A DNA stretch of 64,000 nucleotides from Christensenellaceae bacterium (GCA_017523755.1 JAFWWA010000046.1:1-64000); one strand, 5' to 3'; positions 34,669-43,349 are shown, counted from the stretch's first letter. The notes: a model not told the origin generated them from the letters alone. Numbers and translations are program-made.

Positions 34669-34697
34669 TTGATTAAGACATGAAGAGGACATATAAT
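34669..34697 (+). promoter_or_regulatory. Promoter of the TPR-DUF4037-nrdG operon
   Basis: TTGATT (34669-34674) and TATAAT (34692-34697), 17 bases apart, 31 bases before the TPR gene start. Confidence 0.7.
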
Positions 34698-34728
34698 CAA
34701 ATACGACAGAAATGAAACGGAGCATAAT

Positions 34729-35571
34729 ATGAAAATAGAAGACCATGAACTTAGGCCGGAAGACTATGTGGAACCGAGATGCCTTTTAAGCGGAGAGCCG
34801 TTCGGATATTCGGCGGCAGCAGTGTCGGTTCCCCAGCAGCGCATAATGCAGAAGCTCGATGAATATATGTCACATAAGGATTTTGCCGGAGCCGAAAGAC
34901 ATCTGAGATACTGGCTCGATGAAGCTCGGCTGGGAAATGATCTGAGGGGCAGTCTTCTTGTCGAGAATGAGATGATCGGCTTTTACAGAAAAACAGGAGC
35001 AAAGGGAAAAGCATATAAGAGCATAGATTCTGCTCTGGAGCTGATAGATAAGCTGAGCTTTGAGGATACCGTCAGCGCAGCTACCACATATGTGAATGCT
35101 GCGACGGCTTTCCAGGCATTCGGTGACATAGACAGATCGCTCGGGCTGTTTATAAAAGCAAGGAATATATATGAGAAAGACGTGAAGACGTCGCATGATC
35201 TTTTAGGAGGTCTTTACAACAATATGGCCCTGACATATGCCGCGCTGAGAGATTTCGGCAACGCTTTCGAACTCTATGAAAAAGCCATAAAGGAGATGGG
35301 GAACGTAAAGGGAGGAGAGCTTGAACAGGCGATCACATACCTCAATATGGCAAATGCTGCAGAAGCCGAAAGCTCATATGAGGAAGCGGAGCATAAGATA
35401 TTTGAGTATCTTGATGCTGCATGGGATCTCATAGAAGAAAGCAGCGCGCCTAAAAACGGTTATTATGCCTTCGTCTGTGAAAAATGCGCGCCTACCTTCA
35501 GATATTACGGCTACTTTATGGCAGCAGAGGAACTGACGAAAAGATCGGAACAGATATATGAACGGGATTGA
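34729..35571 (+). CDS. Tetratricopeptide-repeat protein
   Basis: 280 residues, largely helical, with several TPR units (VNAATAFQAFGDIDRSLGLFIKARNIYEK, LYNNMALTYAALRDFGNAFELYEKAIKEM, YLNMANAAEAESSYEEAEHKI). No signal peptide or catalytic motif. Its end overlaps the DUF4037 start by 14 bases, so the two are translationally coupled and probably act together as scaffold and enzyme. Confidence 0.85.
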   Translation: MKIEDHELRPEDYVEPRCLLSGEPFGYSAAAVSVPQQRIMQKLDEYMSHKDFAGAERHLRYWLDEARLGNDLRGSLLVENEMIGFYRKTGAKGKAYKSIDSALELIDKLSFEDTVSAATTYVNAATAFQAFGDIDRSLGLFIKARNIYEKDVKTSHDLLGGLYNNMALTYAALRDFGNAFELYEKAIKEMGNVKGGELEQAITYLNMANAAEAESSYEEAEHKIFEYLDAAWDLIEESSAPKNGYYAFVCEKCAPTFRYYGYFMAAEELTKRSEQIYERD

Positions 35572-36502
35572 GATATCAAAGGCATATTTTGAAGAATACG
35601 GTCTTCCCATGCTGAGTGAACAGTTTCCTGATATTCTCGGGTATATCGCTGCGGGCATCATGGGAAGCGGATCCGAATGCCTTGGTTTTGATGACGAGCT
35701 GTCTAGAGATCACGATTATGAAGCCGGGTTCTGCATATTCCTGCCGGGAGAGGATATCATTGACAGGAGGACGGCATTCCTCATGGAAAGGGCATATTCC
35801 AAGCTTCCACGTGAATTCATGGGCATAAATAGACCTCTCATGATGCCTGCCGGCGGACAGAGAAGGGGAGTCATGAGGACAGGGGAATTCTTCCTTGACA
35901 GGACCGGTACATCAGACGGTATCCTGTCAGTTGACAGCTGGTTCGGTATCCCGGAGCAGTCGTTATTAGAGTGCGTCAACGGTGAGATCTTTTTTGACGG
36001 ATACGGAGAAGTGTCTGAGATAAGGGAAAGGCTTCAGTATTATCCTGACGATATAATGAAGAAAAAGCTGGCAGGGGAGCTCATGATCATGGCGCAGTCC
36101 GGTCAGTATAATTACAAAAGATGTATCGATCACGGTGAAGAAGCTGCAGCACAGCTCGCTGTCTTCTCGTTCGTGAAAAGCGCCATGTCGGCGGTCTTCA
36201 TGCTGAACAGAAGATATATGCCTTTCTATAAATGGAGCTTCAGGGCTCTGAGATCTCTTCCCAGGCTCGCGCTTCTTGCAGAGCTCTTTGAGTATCTGAT
36301 AACTACCGACAACAGTCAGGACTTAAGGAAAGAAAAGTATGATGTGATAGAGGCTGTAGCCTCCGACATTTCAGACGAACTGATGGAGCAGAAGCTTTCA
36401 AAGGCAGTATGCAGCGATCTTGAGAAACATGCTTCTTCGATAAATGACAGCATAGAGGACCCTGGTATCAGGAATATGCATATCCTTGCCGCGGTAAGAT
36501 GA
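35558..36502 (+). CDS. DUF4037 protein (nucleotidyltransferase-like)
   Basis: 314 residues. The N-terminal part has AGIMGSGSECLGFDDELSRDHDYE, a GS-x(n)-DxD arrangement seen in the nucleotidyltransferase fold of DUF4037 proteins. The rest is helical. The biochemical role is not known. It overlaps the TPR gene and is followed after 13 bases by nrdG. Confidence 0.82.
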   Translation: MNGIEISKAYFEEYGLPMLSEQFPDILGYIAAGIMGSGSECLGFDDELSRDHDYEAGFCIFLPGEDIIDRRTAFLMERAYSKLPREFMGINRPLMMPAGGQRRGVMRTGEFFLDRTGTSDGILSVDSWFGIPEQSLLECVNGEIFFDGYGEVSEIRERLQYYPDDIMKKKLAGELMIMAQSGQYNYKRCIDHGEEAAAQLAVFSFVKSAMSAVFMLNRRYMPFYKWSFRALRSLPRLALLAELFEYLITTDNSQDLRKEKYDVIEAVASDISDELMEQKLSKAVCSDLEKHASSINDSIEDPGIRNMHILAAVR

Positions 36503-36515
36503 TAGGGAGGAACTA

Positions 36516-37208
36516 ATGAAAATATACGGTCTTCAGAAAATGACTCTTCTTGATTATCCCGAACATGTCGCATGTACGGTATTCCTTGGAGGCTGCGATT
36601 TCAGATGCCCGTTCTGCCATAATTTCGAACTGGCAGATGGATCGGCTGAGCCGCTCATGGAAGAGGAAGAGTTGTTCGAGTTCTTAAGAAAGAGGACAGG
36701 GCTTCTTGACGGTGTGGCCGTAACGGGGGGCGAGCCTTGTCTGTACAGAGAGCTTCCCGGATTTCTTTCAAGGGTAAAGGAGATGGGTTTCCCCGTCAAG
36801 CTGGATACGAACGGATACCATCCGGCTATGATAAAGGAACTCCTTGACAGAGGGCTCGTAGATTATATCGCGATGGATATAAAGAATTCTGAGGAGAAAT
36901 ATGCTTCGACATGCGGTGTGGATTATGTCGACATGGAGCTCATAAAAAAGAGCATAGAGCTCATAATGAACAGCGGCATATCATACGAGTTCAGGACGAC
37001 TGTAGTAAAGGAGCTCCATAATGTGGATGACATGGCTGGTATAGGCATGTTGATAGACGGAGCCGAAAGCTTTTTCATACAGAATTTCACTGACCGGGAC
37101 ACTGTTCCCTATGGCGATCTCCATCCGCATGAAAAGGCCGATCTTATGGCGTTTAAGGATGCCGTAAAGCCGTTCGTAAAAAACGTCGAACTGCGCGGAA
37201 TAGACTGA
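36516..37208 (+). CDS. nrdG: Anaerobic ribonucleotide reductase activating protein
   Basis: 230 residues, a radical-SAM enzyme with CDFRCPFC (C27, C31, C34) holding the 4Fe-4S cluster and the GGEPC SAM-binding motif. It installs the glycyl radical on NrdD. This longer, YjjW/Arc-type form is common in Clostridia, so activation of another target cannot be excluded, but nrdD begins 148 bases downstream. Unusually, it precedes nrdD and belongs transcriptionally to the TPR-DUF4037 operon, while nrdD has its own NrdR-type promoter. Confidence 0.9.
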   Translation: MKIYGLQKMTLLDYPEHVACTVFLGGCDFRCPFCHNFELADGSAEPLMEEEELFEFLRKRTGLLDGVAVTGGEPCLYRELPGFLSRVKEMGFPVKLDTNGYHPAMIKELLDRGLVDYIAMDIKNSEEKYASTCGVDYVDMELIKKSIELIMNSGISYEFRTTVVKELHNVDDMAGIGMLIDGAESFFIQNFTDRDTVPYGDLHPHEKADLMAFKDAVKPFVKNVELRGID

Positions 37209-37212
37209 AAAT

Positions 37213-37226
37213 ACACAATATATAGT
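37213..37226. promoter_or_regulatory. NrdR box 1
   Basis: ACACAATATATAGT matches the NrdR operator consensus ACACWATATMTTGT at 13 of 14 positions. It lies upstream of the nrdD -35 element. Confidence 0.75.
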
Positions 37227-37243
37227 TTTTTTAAAAAAACATA

Positions 37244-37257
37244 ACCCTACATATTGA
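37244..37257. promoter_or_regulatory. NrdR box 2
   Basis: ACCCTACATATTGA matches the NrdR consensus at 11 of 14 positions and starts exactly 31 bases after box 1, the three-helical-turn spacing typical of NrdR site pairs. It overlaps the -35 hexamer. Confidence 0.65.
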
Positions 37258-37281
37258 CAATCGCATTTGTTGCGGTACAAT
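37254..37281 (+). promoter_or_regulatory. nrdD promoter
   Basis: Consensus TTGACA (37254-37259) and TACAAT (37276-37281), 16 bases apart, overlapped by NrdR box 2. The start point is expected near 37288. Confidence 0.8.
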
Positions 37282-37298
37282 TAGTTATAGAAACATTT

Positions 37299-37336
37299 CT
37301 GGAGTGTTTTGATAGAAAATATTCCAGATATTTTTT
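37299..37336 (+). promoter_or_regulatory. Terminator-like hairpin in the nrdD leader
   Basis: CTGGAGTGTTTT (37299-37310) pairs with AAAATATTCCAG (37316-37327) over 12 positions including two G-U, loop GATAG, then six Ts at 37331-37336. It lies between the promoter and the start codon, so it could attenuate or stabilise the nrdD message. No antiterminator partner was identified. Confidence 0.45.
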
Positions 37337-37355
37337 ACAAGTCGGGGGTATTGAA

Positions 37356-39755
37356 ATGTATCAGGTAGTCAAAAGAGACGGCAAAATAGTAGACTTCAAC
37401 ATAAATAAAATAAGTGCCGCCATCACTAAGGCGTTTGATGCTTTAGGAAAACAGTATCATCCTACCGTAATAGACATGATAGCTCTTCGTGTCACTTCGG
37501 ACTACGAGACGAAGATCAAGGATGACAAGATCACTGTCGAAGATATACAGGACAGCGTAGAGAAAGTACTGTCCGAAGCAGGATATGCGGATGTCGCAAA
37601 GGCATACATCCTCTACCGCAGACAGCGCGAAAAAGTACGTAACGTCAACAGCGCACTACTTAACTATAAGGAACTCGTAGACAATTATCTTAAGATAAAT
37701 GACTGGAGAGTAAAAGAGAATTCCACAGTCACATATTCGGTCGGAGGACTCATCCTTTCAAACTCCGGAGCGATAACAGCGAACTACTGGCTGACAGAGG
37801 TCTATGACGATGAAGTGGCACAGGCTCACAGAAATGCCGAGATACATCTTCACGATCTTTCGATGCTTACCGGTTACTGCGCAGGGTGGAGCCTTAAGCA
37901 ACTTATCCAGGAAGGCCTCGGGGGAGTCCCGGGCAAGATAACCTCATCGCCCGCCAACCACCTCTCAACGCTCTGCAATCAGATGGTTAACTTCCTTGGG
38001 ATAATGCAGAATGAATGGGCCGGAGCTCAGGCGTTCTCATCCTTCGATACTTATCTTGCCCCGTTCGTAAAGGTCGATAACCTGACACAGAAGCAGGTCA
38101 AACAGTGCATACAGTCCTTCGTATACGGCGTTAATACCCCAAGCCGCTGGGGCACACAGGCTCCCTTCTCTAATATCACGCTCGACTGGGTAGTACCGAA
38201 CGACCTCAAGAACCTTCCTGCCATAATCGGCGGCAAGGAGATGGATTTCACCTACGGTGACTGCCAGAAGGAAATGGATATGGTGAACAAGGCGTTCATC
38301 GATATAATGATCGAGGGCGATGCAAACGGAAGAGGTTTCCAGTATCCTATCCCCACATATTCTATTACCAAGGACTTTGACTGGAGCGAGACTGAGAACA
38401 ACAAGCTGCTGTTCGAGATGACCGCAAAATACGGAACACCGTACTTCTCCAACTATATCAACTCCGATATGGAGCCGAGCGACGTACGTTCGATGTGCTG
38501 CAGGCTGCGCCTTGACTTAAGAGAGCTCCGCAAGAAATCAGGAGGCTTCTTCGGATCGGGCGAATCGACCGGATCAGTCGGAGTAGTCACCATTAACATG
38601 CCGAGGATAGCATATCTCGCCAAGGACGAGAATGACTTCTATTCCAGGCTCAACAACCTGATGGATATCGCCGCCCGTTCTCTCAAGACGAAGCGTACCG
38701 TAATAACAAAGCTCTTAGATCAGGGACTGTATCCGTATACAAAGAGGTATCTCGGCACTTTCGAGAACCATTTCTCAACGATCGGTCTTATCGGAATGAA
38801 CGAGGTCGGACTCAACGCAAAATGGCTGAGGGCAGACCTTACGGATCCCAAAGTACAGCGCTTCACGAGGGATGTGCTGAACCACATGCGCGAAAGACTT
38901 TCGGATTATCAGGAGAAATACGGAGACCTGTACAATCTTGAGGCAACTCCCGCAGAGTCGACGACATACCGCTTTGCAAAGCACGATAAGGAAGAATTCC
39001 CGGATATCATAACTGCAAACATGAACGGAACTCCTTATTATACGAACTCATCGCATCTGCCCGTAGGATATACAGAAGATGTATTCTCGGCTCTGGATAT
39101 ACAGGATGACCTCCAGACGCTGTACACATCAGGAACGGTCTTCCATGCATTCCTTGGCGAAAAGCTTCCCGACTGGAAGGCAGCTGCAAATCTCGTAAGG
39201 AAGATAGCTGAAAACTACAAACTGCCGTATTACACCATGAGCCCGACATACTCTGTCTGCAGAGACCACGGATATCTCACAGGCGAGCAGTTCAAGTGCC
39301 CGATATGCGGAAAGGACACCGAGGTATACAGCCGTATAACCGGTTATTACCGCCCAGTCCAGAACTGGAACGATGGAAAAGTCCAGGAGTACAAAGACCG
39401 CAAGGTATACAATGTCGGACATTCCATACTGACACATAAGGGACCGAATCCTGCACCTGTGGACACAGTTCCCGAAGTTAAGACAGAGACAGCGGAGATA
39501 AAGAGCGTATTCCCTGGTGAGGGAGACGGAAGCGTTCTTCTGTTCAAGACCGCCACCTGCCCAAACTGCAAGGCTGCTGAGGCGATGCTCACCGCTGCCG
39601 GAATAAGCTATAAGACGGTGAATGCGGATGAGAATGCCGATCTGGTAGGCAAGTACGGTATTCGCCAGGCTCCGACGCTGGTAGTTCTCGGAGACGATAC
39701 TTTCGAGAAGTTCAGGGGAGTATCCGATATACGCGGATGGATTATGAAGAAATAA
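37356..39755 (+). CDS. nrdD: Class III ribonucleoside-triphosphate reductase with fused thioredoxin-like domain
   Basis: 799 residues from the ATG preceded by GGGGG. An N-terminal ATP-cone (MYQVVKRDGKIVDFNINKI) gives allosteric control. The glycyl-radical barrel includes SMCCRLRLDLRELR. A zinc-type CPICGKD precedes the radical site RITGYYRP (about Gly663). A further domain of about 75 residues (SVLLFKTATCPNC, CPNC at 735-738, then QAPTLVVLGDD) has the glutaredoxin/NrdH-like fold with a redox CxxC. It makes dNTPs without oxygen. The fused domain could supply electrons, in place of formate. Arginine codons CGT/CGC are more frequent than in neighbours, consistent with high expression. Confidence 0.95.
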   Translation: MYQVVKRDGKIVDFNINKISAAITKAFDALGKQYHPTVIDMIALRVTSDYETKIKDDKITVEDIQDSVEKVLSEAGYADVAKAYILYRRQREKVRNVNSALLNYKELVDNYLKINDWRVKENSTVTYSVGGLILSNSGAITANYWLTEVYDDEVAQAHRNAEIHLHDLSMLTGYCAGWSLKQLIQEGLGGVPGKITSSPANHLSTLCNQMVNFLGIMQNEWAGAQAFSSFDTYLAPFVKVDNLTQKQVKQCIQSFVYGVNTPSRWGTQAPFSNITLDWVVPNDLKNLPAIIGGKEMDFTYGDCQKEMDMVNKAFIDIMIEGDANGRGFQYPIPTYSITKDFDWSETENNKLLFEMTAKYGTPYFSNYINSDMEPSDVRSMCCRLRLDLRELRKKSGGFFGSGESTGSVGVVTINMPRIAYLAKDENDFYSRLNNLMDIAARSLKTKRTVITKLLDQGLYPYTKRYLGTFENHFSTIGLIGMNEVGLNAKWLRADLTDPKVQRFTRDVLNHMRERLSDYQEKYGDLYNLEATPAESTTYRFAKHDKEEFPDIITANMNGTPYYTNSSHLPVGYTEDVFSALDIQDDLQTLYTSGTVFHAFLGEKLPDWKAAANLVRKIAENYKLPYYTMSPTYSVCRDHGYLTGEQFKCPICGKDTEVYSRITGYYRPVQNWNDGKVQEYKDRKVYNVGHSILTHKGPNPAPVDTVPEVKTETAEIKSVFPGEGDGSVLLFKTATCPNCKAAEAMLTAAGISYKTVNADENADLVGKYGIRQAPTLVVLGDDTFEKFRGVSDIRGWIMKK

Positions 39756-39761
39756 GCTGTT

Positions 39762-39806
39762 AAAAAAGCTCTTCACCTCAATTGATGTGAGGTGAAGAGC
39801 TTTTTT
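39762..39806. terminator. Bidirectional terminator between nrdD and trpB2
   Basis: Perfect 13-base stem GCTCTTCACCTCA / TGAGGTGAAGAGC (39768-39780 / 39788-39800), flanked by six As and six Ts. It serves both converging genes. Confidence 0.95.
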
Positions 39807-39831
39807 ATGCTTTTAATTTCAGATGCAAAGA

Positions 39832-41199
39832 TCAGTCTATGACGGGAAGCTTTGAGAGGCTCTGTTCGATCTCTTCGTCGGTCGGAACATAGTCATCCAT
39901 CACGCCGTCATTGTATTTCTGATAGGCAACAAGGTCAAAATACCCGGTACCTGTGAGCCCGAAGACGATGGTCTTTTCTTCTCCGGTCTCTTTACACTTG
40001 AGTGCTTCATCCATAGCTACCTTTATAGCATGTGAGCTTTCAGGAGCCGGGAGGATGCCCTCGGATCTTGCAAAGCGCTCAGCTGCTTTGAAGACTTCGG
40101 TCTGGGGAACGGATACTGCCTCCATATGGCCGTCATCATAAAGCTGAGAGAGGACTGTGCTCATTCCGTGATATCTCAGGCCTCCGGCGTGGTTCGGAGC
40201 AGGGATGAAGTCGCTCCCGAGAGTATACATCTTAGCAAGAGGGCAGACCCTGCCTGTATCGGCGAAGTCATATGCGAATCTGCCACGTGTGAAGCTGGGG
40301 CATGAAGCTGGCTCTACTGCGATTATCCTGCAGTCAAGCTTTCCCTTGATCTTGTCGCGCATGAAAGGAGCGATAAGACCGCCGAGGTTTGAACCGCCTC
40401 CGGCACAGCCGATGACCATATCGGGCTTTATATCGTACTTCTTAAGTGCAGCTTCGGTCTCAAGACCGATTATGCTCTGATGCAGGAGCACCTGATTGAG
40501 AACGCTTCCAAGCACGTAGCGATAGCCTGGAGTTGAAACTGCAGCTTCGACTGCTTCGGAGATAGCGCATCCGAGACTTCCGGTAGTTCCCGGATGAGCT
40601 TCGAGGATCTTTCTGCCTATTTCAGTAGTATCGGAAGGAGACGGGGTGACATTTGCGCCGTAGGTCCTCATGACTTCACGGCGGAACGGTTTCTGCTCAT
40701 AGGATACTTTTACCATATAGACCCTGCAGTCAAGACCGAGGTAAGCACACGCCATGGAGAGAGCAGTGCCCCACTGCCCGGCGCCGGTCTCTGTAGTAAC
40801 GCCTTTGAGCCCCTGCTTTTTTGCATAATATGCCTGGGCTATAGCTGAATTCAGCTTGTGGGATCCGCTCGTGTTGTTGCCTTCGAATTTGTAATAGATC
40901 TTTGCAGGAGTGCCAAGCTCTTTTTCAAGGCAGTACGCTCTAACAAGTGGAGACGGTCTGTACATCTTATAGAAGTTATAGACTTCATCCGGGATCTTGA
41001 TGTATGCAGTATCATTATCCAGTTCCTGCTTGATGAGCTCACTGCAGAAAACAGGTTCCAGATCTGCTGCTGTCATTGGCTGATGAGTGTCTGGATTGAG
41101 AAGGGGAGCGGGCTTGTTTATCATATCCGCCCTTAAGTTATACCATTCCCTTGGCATCTCATCTTCTGTTAAATAGATTTTGTAGGGTATGTCTGCCAT
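39832..41199 (-). CDS. trpB2: Tryptophan synthase beta chain, TrpB2 type
   Basis: 455 residues, longer than standalone TrpB1 and with the TrpB2-type N terminus (IYLTEDEMPREWYN, RPSPLVRAYCLEKELG). The PLP Lys is in SGSHKLNSA (about K115), followed by ETGAGQWGTALS and the phosphate-binding GCAGGGSN. It makes tryptophan from indole and serine. TrpB2 enzymes usually work without TrpA, and no other trp gene is present, so indole salvage is likely. It lies 71 bases downstream of pheA on the same strand; the gap has a short CAGGC/GCCTG hairpin without a T tract, so co-transcription is plausible. Confidence 0.93.
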   Translation of the reverse strand: MADIPYKIYLTEDEMPREWYNLRADMINKPAPLLNPDTHQPMTAADLEPVFCSELIKQELDNDTAYIKIPDEVYNFYKMYRPSPLVRAYCLEKELGTPAKIYYKFEGNNTSGSHKLNSAIAQAYYAKKQGLKGVTTETGAGQWGTALSMACAYLGLDCRVYMVKVSYEQKPFRREVMRTYGANVTPSPSDTTEIGRKILEAHPGTTGSLGCAISEAVEAAVSTPGYRYVLGSVLNQVLLHQSIIGLETEAALKKYDIKPDMVIGCAGGGSNLGGLIAPFMRDKIKGKLDCRIIAVEPASCPSFTRGRFAYDFADTGRVCPLAKMYTLGSDFIPAPNHAGGLRYHGMSTVLSQLYDDGHMEAVSVPQTEVFKAAERFARSEGILPAPESSHAIKVAMDEALKCKETGEEKTIVFGLTGTGYFDLVAYQKYNDGVMDDYVPTDEEIEQSLSKLPVID

Positions 41200-41270
41200 A
41201 TCAACAATCCTTTCTTAATATGATAGGAATCTTTATACAGGCGCCAAGCCTGTTGATTTCTTAAGTCTGT

Positions 41271-42410
41271 TCAGATAACCTCGCTGTAGCTGCCAAGATA
41301 CTGATAGCTCTCACATATATAAGGCAGCTCTTCCGCAAGCTGCAGCAGCTGGGGAGAGTATACGGGGATATCAAGATCGAAATAAAACATGAATTCAAAC
41401 TCCCTTCCGGGAAGAGGTCTGCTCTCGACCTTGTTCAAGTTTATTCCCAGTGTATACAGCTTCGATATGAATCTGTACAGCGAGCCGAAGGAGTGGGGGA
41501 GGATGAACATTATGCTTGTCCTGTCAGCACCCGGATAAATCTCCAGCCTGTTTGATATACATATGAATCTAGTATAGTTATTATCGCTGTTCTGTACGGA
41601 CGCGCTTAGACATTCAAGCCCGTAATAGTCGATACATGGCCTCGAAGCCAGGGCTGCCATATCATTTCTTTTTGATTCGGCAACAAGCTTTGCGGCTACC
41701 GCGGTATTCTCACAGGGGATTATCTTCACTCCCTTGAGAGAGCCAAGGTATTCGGAGCACTGGCTTATAGCCTGTTCGTGGGAATAGATCTCCTTTATAT
41801 CCTCGATCCTGGAGCCGGGCAGTGCAAGCAGATTATGGTCTATCTTCAGCCTGATGCTTTTAACTATGCTGAAATTATGGCCCATCATGAGGTCGTAGAC
41901 CTTGTTGACCGATCCGGCAGTGCTGTTTTCGACCGGGATGACCCCGTATCTGCAGATACCCTTTTCAATGGCGGTAAAAACAGCGTCAAAAGTCGAGAAG
42001 AACATTATATTGGCATTTCTGAAAAGCTTGTCACATGCAAAATGAGAGTTGGCACCTTCTATGCCCTGACACGCTACTCTTGCCGATGAAGGGAAGATAC
42101 TTGGGGTTTCGTTAATAGCAGCTGTTATTCTTTCAGCAAGCCCGTTGCTGTTGCCCAGACTCCTCCTTCTCGATGTCCTGTCAAGTTCTGTAAGAAGGGA
42201 ATACATCATTGGCAGATATTCTTTGACTGATCCGGGAGCGTTTTCCATAAAAGAAGAGAGCTTTTCCTTTTCGTGCTTCTGCTCGATCACGGGAGCATCC
42301 GAATCCCCGTTTTTTGAGATCTCATTTGATAAAGACAGCCTTTCGGTAAAAAGCTTTACAATCTGCTCATCGATTTCATCTATACGGTCTTTTAAAACTG
42401 AACTGCCCAT
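41271..42410 (-). CDS. pheA: Bifunctional chorismate mutase / prephenate dehydratase
   Basis: About 379 residues. N-terminal AroQ chorismate mutase helices (LKDRIDEIDEQIVKLFTERL), a prephenate dehydratase domain (GIEGANSHFACDKLF, VIPVENSTAGSVNKVYDLM) and a C-terminal ACT domain (SIMFILPHSFGSLYRFI, ESRPLPGREFEF) for phenylalanine feedback. The frame stays open for 45 more codons upstream, but that part would start before the predicted transcription start and is unlike the family, so ATG 42410 behind GAGGT is chosen. Confidence 0.93.
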   Translation of the reverse strand: MGSSVLKDRIDEIDEQIVKLFTERLSLSNEISKNGDSDAPVIEQKHEKEKLSSFMENAPGSVKEYLPMMYSLLTELDRTSRRRSLGNSNGLAERITAAINETPSIFPSSARVACQGIEGANSHFACDKLFRNANIMFFSTFDAVFTAIEKGICRYGVIPVENSTAGSVNKVYDLMMGHNFSIVKSIRLKIDHNLLALPGSRIEDIKEIYSHEQAISQCSEYLGSLKGVKIIPCENTAVAAKLVAESKRNDMAALASRPCIDYYGLECLSASVQNSDNNYTRFICISNRLEIYPGADRTSIMFILPHSFGSLYRFISKLYTLGINLNKVESRPLPGREFEFMFYFDLDIPVYSPQLLQLAEELPYICESYQYLGSYSEVI

Positions 42411-42535
42411 AGCTGCGGTTACCTCAAAATGACTGAAATCTGTTCTGCCAGGTCTTGTAGGGATCCCTTTTGGACTTGTGTGCCGAACAATGATCGGGAC
42501 TATACACGGGAAGCATGCTGACTCAAACTTATCGG

Positions 42536-42565
42536 ATGATATCATTTTTTCTCTGGTACTGTCAA
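42536..42565 (-). promoter_or_regulatory. pheA promoter
   Basis: Minus strand TTGACA (42560-42565) and TATCAT (42536-42541), 18 bases apart. It leaves a leader of about 120 bases with a small CCGA/TCGG hairpin but no T-box or terminator that I can see. Confidence 0.7.
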
Positions 42566-42665
42566 TAGAAAAGGCACGTATACAAACGGCAGAAAAAAAT
42601 AACTTCTATGAAGCGCGGCAAGGATGTATAATTGCATGGGAAAATGAATACTGTAAGAGGCGGAT

Positions 42666-43208
42666 ATGAAAAAGACTATTGATCTGACCAGGACAGCCCT
42701 GATGGCTGTCGTTATCTCCGTATGTGCATGGATATCGGTACCATCGGTGATACCGTTCACGCTCCAGACGTTCGGGATATTCCTTACCATGAAGCTGATA
42801 GGCGGTAAAAACGGAACTCTGGCGGTATTGCTGTATGTCATCCTCGGTACAGTCGGCCTGCCTGTATTTTCAGGCTTTTCCTCAGGGCTGGGATGCATAA
42901 TCGGACCGACAGGAGGATACATAACTGGGTTTATCATCCTGAGCCTTATCTACTGGCTGTTTGAAAAGAAAATGACAGGCAGGATCATGGAAGATATAGT
43001 TCTTATCGGAGGACTTGCCGTGTGTTATCTGTTCGGTACTGTCTGGTTTTACTTATATATGAACAGAAACGGAACGGACATCAGCTTTCTTAAGGCGCTG
43101 GGCATGTGTGTCCTTCCATATATAATCCCTGATATGCTAAAGCTCCTTATTGCGGATCTGATCGCGGGAAGGATCAAAAAGCATACAGGCAAAGATACGA
43201 CTGACTGA
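42666..43208 (+). CDS. bioY: Biotin transporter BioY
   Basis: 180 residues, five to six transmembrane helices. BioY signatures are IPFTLQTFGIFLT near the N terminus and LPVFSGFSSGLGCIIGPTGGYITGF. It is the substrate-binding component of the ECF biotin uptake system; the EcfAAT energising module is not in the window. Divergent from pheA. I see no clear BirA operator. RBS is AGAGGCG. It ends at a bidirectional terminator shared with the tRNA operon. Confidence 0.93.
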   Translation: MKKTIDLTRTALMAVVISVCAWISVPSVIPFTLQTFGIFLTMKLIGGKNGTLAVLLYVILGTVGLPVFSGFSSGLGCIIGPTGGYITGFIILSLIYWLFEKKMTGRIMEDIVLIGGLAVCYLFGTVWFYLYMNRNGTDISFLKALGMCVLPYIIPDMLKLLIADLIAGRIKKHTGKDTTD

Positions 43209-43233
43209 CAGCTGTCACGCGTGGAATAGAGAG

Positions 43234-43268
43234 AAAAAGATCCGGAGATAAATCTTCGGATCTTTTTT
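43234..43268. terminator. Bidirectional terminator between bioY and the tRNA operon
   Basis: AGATCCGGAG pairs with CTTCGGATCT (43238-43247 / 43254-43263), five As before and six or more Ts after. Confidence 0.88.
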
Positions 43269-43269
43269 C

Positions 43270-43344
43270 TGGAGGCGCCATCCGGATTTGAACCGGAGCA
43301 TAGAGGTTTTGCAGACCTGTGCCTTACCACTTGGCTATGGCGCC
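43270..43344 (-). tRNA. tRNA-Cys (GCA)
   Basis: Acceptor stem GGCGCC/GGCGCC, anticodon GCA in CTGCAAA, T-arm GGTTCAAATCC, discriminator U73 as usual for Cys, and CCA encoded. Last gene of the four-tRNA operon. Confidence 0.97.
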
Positions 43345-43349
43345 TTATA

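Noticed and set aside
41215-41270. Terminator between pheA and trpB2
   Set aside because: A CAGGC/GCCTG hairpin is present but without a T tract, so it is not counted as a terminator.
42411-42535. T-box leader upstream of pheA (GAGGTAACCGCAG looked similar to the T-box core)
   Set aside because: It is adjacent to the start codon and acts as the ribosome binding site; there is no terminator or specifier stem.
42411-42545. Longer PheA starting at 42545
   Set aside because: The extra 45 residues are unlike the family and the start would lie upstream of the predicted transcription start.
42600-42665. BirA operator in front of bioY
   Set aside because: No TTGTTAAC-type inverted repeat was found in the short upstream region.
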